Below are positions 62,184 through 64,000 of a stretch of 64,000 nt of DNA, in pieces. The notes below the pieces were generated by a model that did no database searches, had not been told where the DNA came from, and saw only the letters and a program-made list of their open reading frames with translations. The stretch comes from JAGLOK01 sp963675575. Lineage in GTDB: Bacteria > Bacillota > Clostridia > Christensenellales > UMGS416. Position numbers and translations under genes: made by a program. The DNA lies in NCBI GenBank assembly GCA_963675575.1, contig OY776378.1:1178001-1242000 (forward strand). The letters are read 5' to 3'. Within the stretch, counting starts at the first letter, position 1. Each line of letters begins with the position of its first letter.

Positions 62184-63071
62184 ATGTTAGACTTAAAAAA
62201 TATAAATATTCAAGACAGAGAGGCTTTTGTAAGCCTGCTTAAAAAGACGGAATTTGAAAACAGCGAGTTTTCGTTCGCCAATATTTTTATTTGGCAAAAA
62301 TCTTTTGATATTAAACTGTTTAATGATGAAGATACGATATACATAAGCTCGACTATACCAAGCACAGGCGAATATGTGCATTTTCAGCCTATTTGTATTG
62401 ATCAGCAAGACTTTAAAATAGTATATAACAACATAAAAGAAGATATAGAAAGTCACGGGGGAAAGTTTTGCATTGCCTCGGCAAACGATTACTGTGTGGA
62501 GATAATAAAAGAAAATTTGCCGGAGCTTTCCATCGAAGAAATCCCCGATATGTATGACTACGTTTATTTAACCGAGGATTTAAGCGAGCTTAAGGGTAAA
62601 AAATATCATAAAAAACGCACGCATATAAACAAATTTAATAAAGAAAAAGAGTATGAATATAGAAAAATTGATAATACAAATAAACATCATTGCCTAGATA
62701 TTGTTAACAAGTGGATAGAAGATTTTGGAAGTGATCCGTATAATGAAAAGAGCGCTGTGGAGCTTGCGGTAAAGTATTTTGATGAGCTTATGCTTTTTGG
62801 CGCGATTATATATGTGGACGATGAGCCTGCGGCTTTTACTGTGGCAGAGGCGTTGACTGATGACATGGCTCTGATTCATCTTGAAAAAGCAACTTTTGAG
62901 CATAGAGGAGTTTATCCCATAATAAATCAACAGTTTGTGATACGTGAACTTCTCGGCAGATTTAAATATATCAATCGTGAAGAGGATATGGGAATAGAAG
63001 GATTGAGACAGGCAAAGCAAAGCTATTATCCGTATAAAATGGTAAAAAAATATGACATTTTCGAAAAATGA
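62184..63071 (+). CDS. DUF2156 (phosphatidylglycerol lysyltransferase C-terminal-type) protein
   Basis: A 295-residue protein with the GNAT-like double domain of DUF2156. NSEFSFANIFIWQ near the start, KKYHKKRTHINKFNKE and IEKATFEHRGVYPIINQQF-type blocks are typical. Start ATG 62184 fits the family N-terminus (MLDLKNINIQDREAF); a GTG at 62163 is possible. The ribosome site is poor. It shares the promoter region with bioY divergently. Overlaps the next gene by 20 bases. Substrate unknown. Confidence 0.85.
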   Translation: MLDLKNINIQDREAFVSLLKKTEFENSEFSFANIFIWQKSFDIKLFNDEDTIYISSTIPSTGEYVHFQPICIDQQDFKIVYNNIKEDIESHGGKFCIASANDYCVEIIKENLPELSIEEIPDMYDYVYLTEDLSELKGKKYHKKRTHINKFNKEKEYEYRKIDNTNKHHCLDIVNKWIEDFGSDPYNEKSAVELAVKYFDELMLFGAIIYVDDEPAAFTVAEALTDDMALIHLEKATFEHRGVYPIINQQFVIRELLGRFKYINREEDMGIEGLRQAKQSYYPYKMVKKYDIFEK

Positions 63072-64000
63072 AATTCGGTTTGCACAAGCCGGCGACTATG
63101 ATGATGTAAGATATCTCTGGGATGCTATTTTTCAAGAGGATTCCGAGGCTTGGCGTGAGTGGTATTTCAAATTTATCTATAAACCGGAAAATGCTTTTTT
63201 GTTGTTCCACAATAATAAGCTGGCATCAATGGCGCACTTTAACAATTATCCAATGATGCTGAATTCAAAAGAAATAAAATCCGCGGCTCTCGCGGGAGTT
63301 GCCACATATGAAGAATCGCGAAACAAAGGATATGCTGCAATGCTTATCAAAGAGGGCTTAATCGAAATGCGCAAAAGAGGAATCGCATTTTCTTTTTTAT
63401 ATCCTTTCAGCTATGATTTTTATAGGAAATACGGCTATGAAGTTTGCTATGAAAATCAAGTATACACAGTGACTTCCGGTGAGGGTAATCTGGAGATTAA
63501 CCAAGCAGATTATAAGCCCGAGGCAGAAACGGTTTATAAAGAATACACGCAAAATCTAAACGGCTATATAATTAGGCGTGAAAAATATCAAAGGATAAAA
63601 TTTTTGGAGCAATCAGAGGTTGGAAACAAAGCATACTTTATTGAAAAAGACAAAGAAATAATAGGTTATGCTTTGGTGGAAGAGAAAAAGGATAAAGTGG
63701 TACTCAACGAACTGATATGCCCAAATCCTTTGGAATCCGCAAAAGCATTCTGCGCAAAATACAAAAAATCTGTTGAATTTATATCACCGTATCATCTTGG
63801 CGATGCGGACTTTCAGGACAAACCTCATTGTATGGGCAGGGTAGTGGATGTTATGAGCGTTTTTTCGGGAATCCCTGCAAAGAAAAATAAAATGGTTATA
63901 AAAATAACAGATAATATAATTAAAGAAAATGACGGATGTTTCGTTTTTGATTCCACACAAGGAAGTTTAGTGTTGTCTAAAACCAACCTTAAAGAAGATG
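63052..64000 (+). CDS. Eis-like GNAT acetyltransferase (3' end outside window)
   Basis: An N-acetyltransferase cut by the window end; 316 codons are seen. RFAQAGDYDDVRYLWDAIF starts the N-terminal GNAT domain, AGVATYEESRNKGYAAMLI is the acetyl-CoA loop, and SFLYPFSYDFYRKYGYEV is typical of Eis-type proteins, whose second and SCP2-like domains follow. It overlaps the DUF2156 gene by 20 bases, so the two are co-expressed. Acceptor unknown. Confidence 0.88.
   Translation, partial: MTFSKNEIRFAQAGDYDDVRYLWDAIFQEDSEAWREWYFKFIYKPENAFLLFHNNKLASMAHFNNYPMMLNSKEIKSAALAGVATYEESRNKGYAAMLIKEGLIEMRKRGIAFSFLYPFSYDFYRKYGYEVCYENQVYTVTSGEGNLEINQADYKPEAETVYKEYTQNLNGYIIRREKYQRIKFLEQSEVGNKAYFIEKDKEIIGYALVEEKKDKVVLNELICPNPLESAKAFCAKYKKSVEFISPYHLGDADFQDKPHCMGRVVDVMSVFSGIPAKKNKMVIKITDNIIKENDGCFVFDSTQGSLVLSKTNLKED

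Overview
The window is a piece of a low-GC Firmicutes chromosome, most likely an anaerobic member of Clostridia. The evidence is AT-rich DNA with strong GGAGG-type ribosome sites, many ferredoxin-type and radical-SAM proteins, an ECF transporter S component, a Mrp/NifX iron-sulfur cluster, a long-form HflX and an AKR with a ferredoxin tail. The species cannot be named from the sequence.

Layout. 1-4.7 kb is a mobile-element pile-up. Two copies of one IS3-family element (785 bp identical where both are visible) sit in a single host membrane-protein gene. The second copy carries a complete group II intron with its own reverse transcriptase, placed between the frameshift site and orfB. 4.8-10.9 kb holds two large lipoproteins and a GT-C-type membrane protein gene split by an intact IS256-family element; an 8-bp target duplication lets the ancestral frame be rebuilt exactly. 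10.9-12.85 kb is a small island: a SAP-domain plus PD-(D/E)XK-like nuclease gene between inverted copies of a structured dispersed repeat, a candidate defence cassette. From 12.9 kb to 17 kb come GtrA, ZupT, Lgt and small membrane proteins.

17.3-21.6 kb is one operon behind a palindromic operator: a DUF134 regulator, two NifX-like proteins, two ferredoxin-containing MinD-type ATPases, a flavin reductase-like protein and a Mrp ATPase. 21.7-26 kb is a PhnD-C-E-E importer translationally coupled to surE. 26-34.7 kb has an MFS exporter with its HTH regulator and operator, two aldo/keto reductases, an HD protein, a SHOCT/acidic-protein pair and a frameshifted Gfo/Idh-type oxidoreductase. 34.8-40.5 kb is an overlapping run: glycosyltransferase, ECF S component, MBL hydrolase, ComEC and HolA, converging on rpsT.

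41-56.6 kb is mostly housekeeping: murI, acetyltransferase, tandem zinc-ribbon proteins, EF-G paralogue, HflX with an N-terminal JAMM-like signature, DUF4080 radical SAM, PAS-GGDEF, MsmK, a CdaR/PucR-type regulator, malic enzyme and a C-terminal processing protease. 57.0-57.8 kb is a seven-tRNA array followed by a duplicated tRNA-Gly 3' end that looks like an attachment-site scar. 58-64 kb has a DUF1003 protein, a LytTR/DUF3021 pair, an ArsR-controlled metal permease with an HMA tail, bioY under a BirA-like operator, a DUF2156 protein and the start of an Eis-like acetyltransferase.

Best candidates for something new: the intron-in-transposase arrangement, the inverted-repeat-flanked SAP/PD-(D/E)XK gene with its stem-loop repeats, ComEC with a tail lacking the usual hydrolase motifs, and the JAMM-HflX protein.
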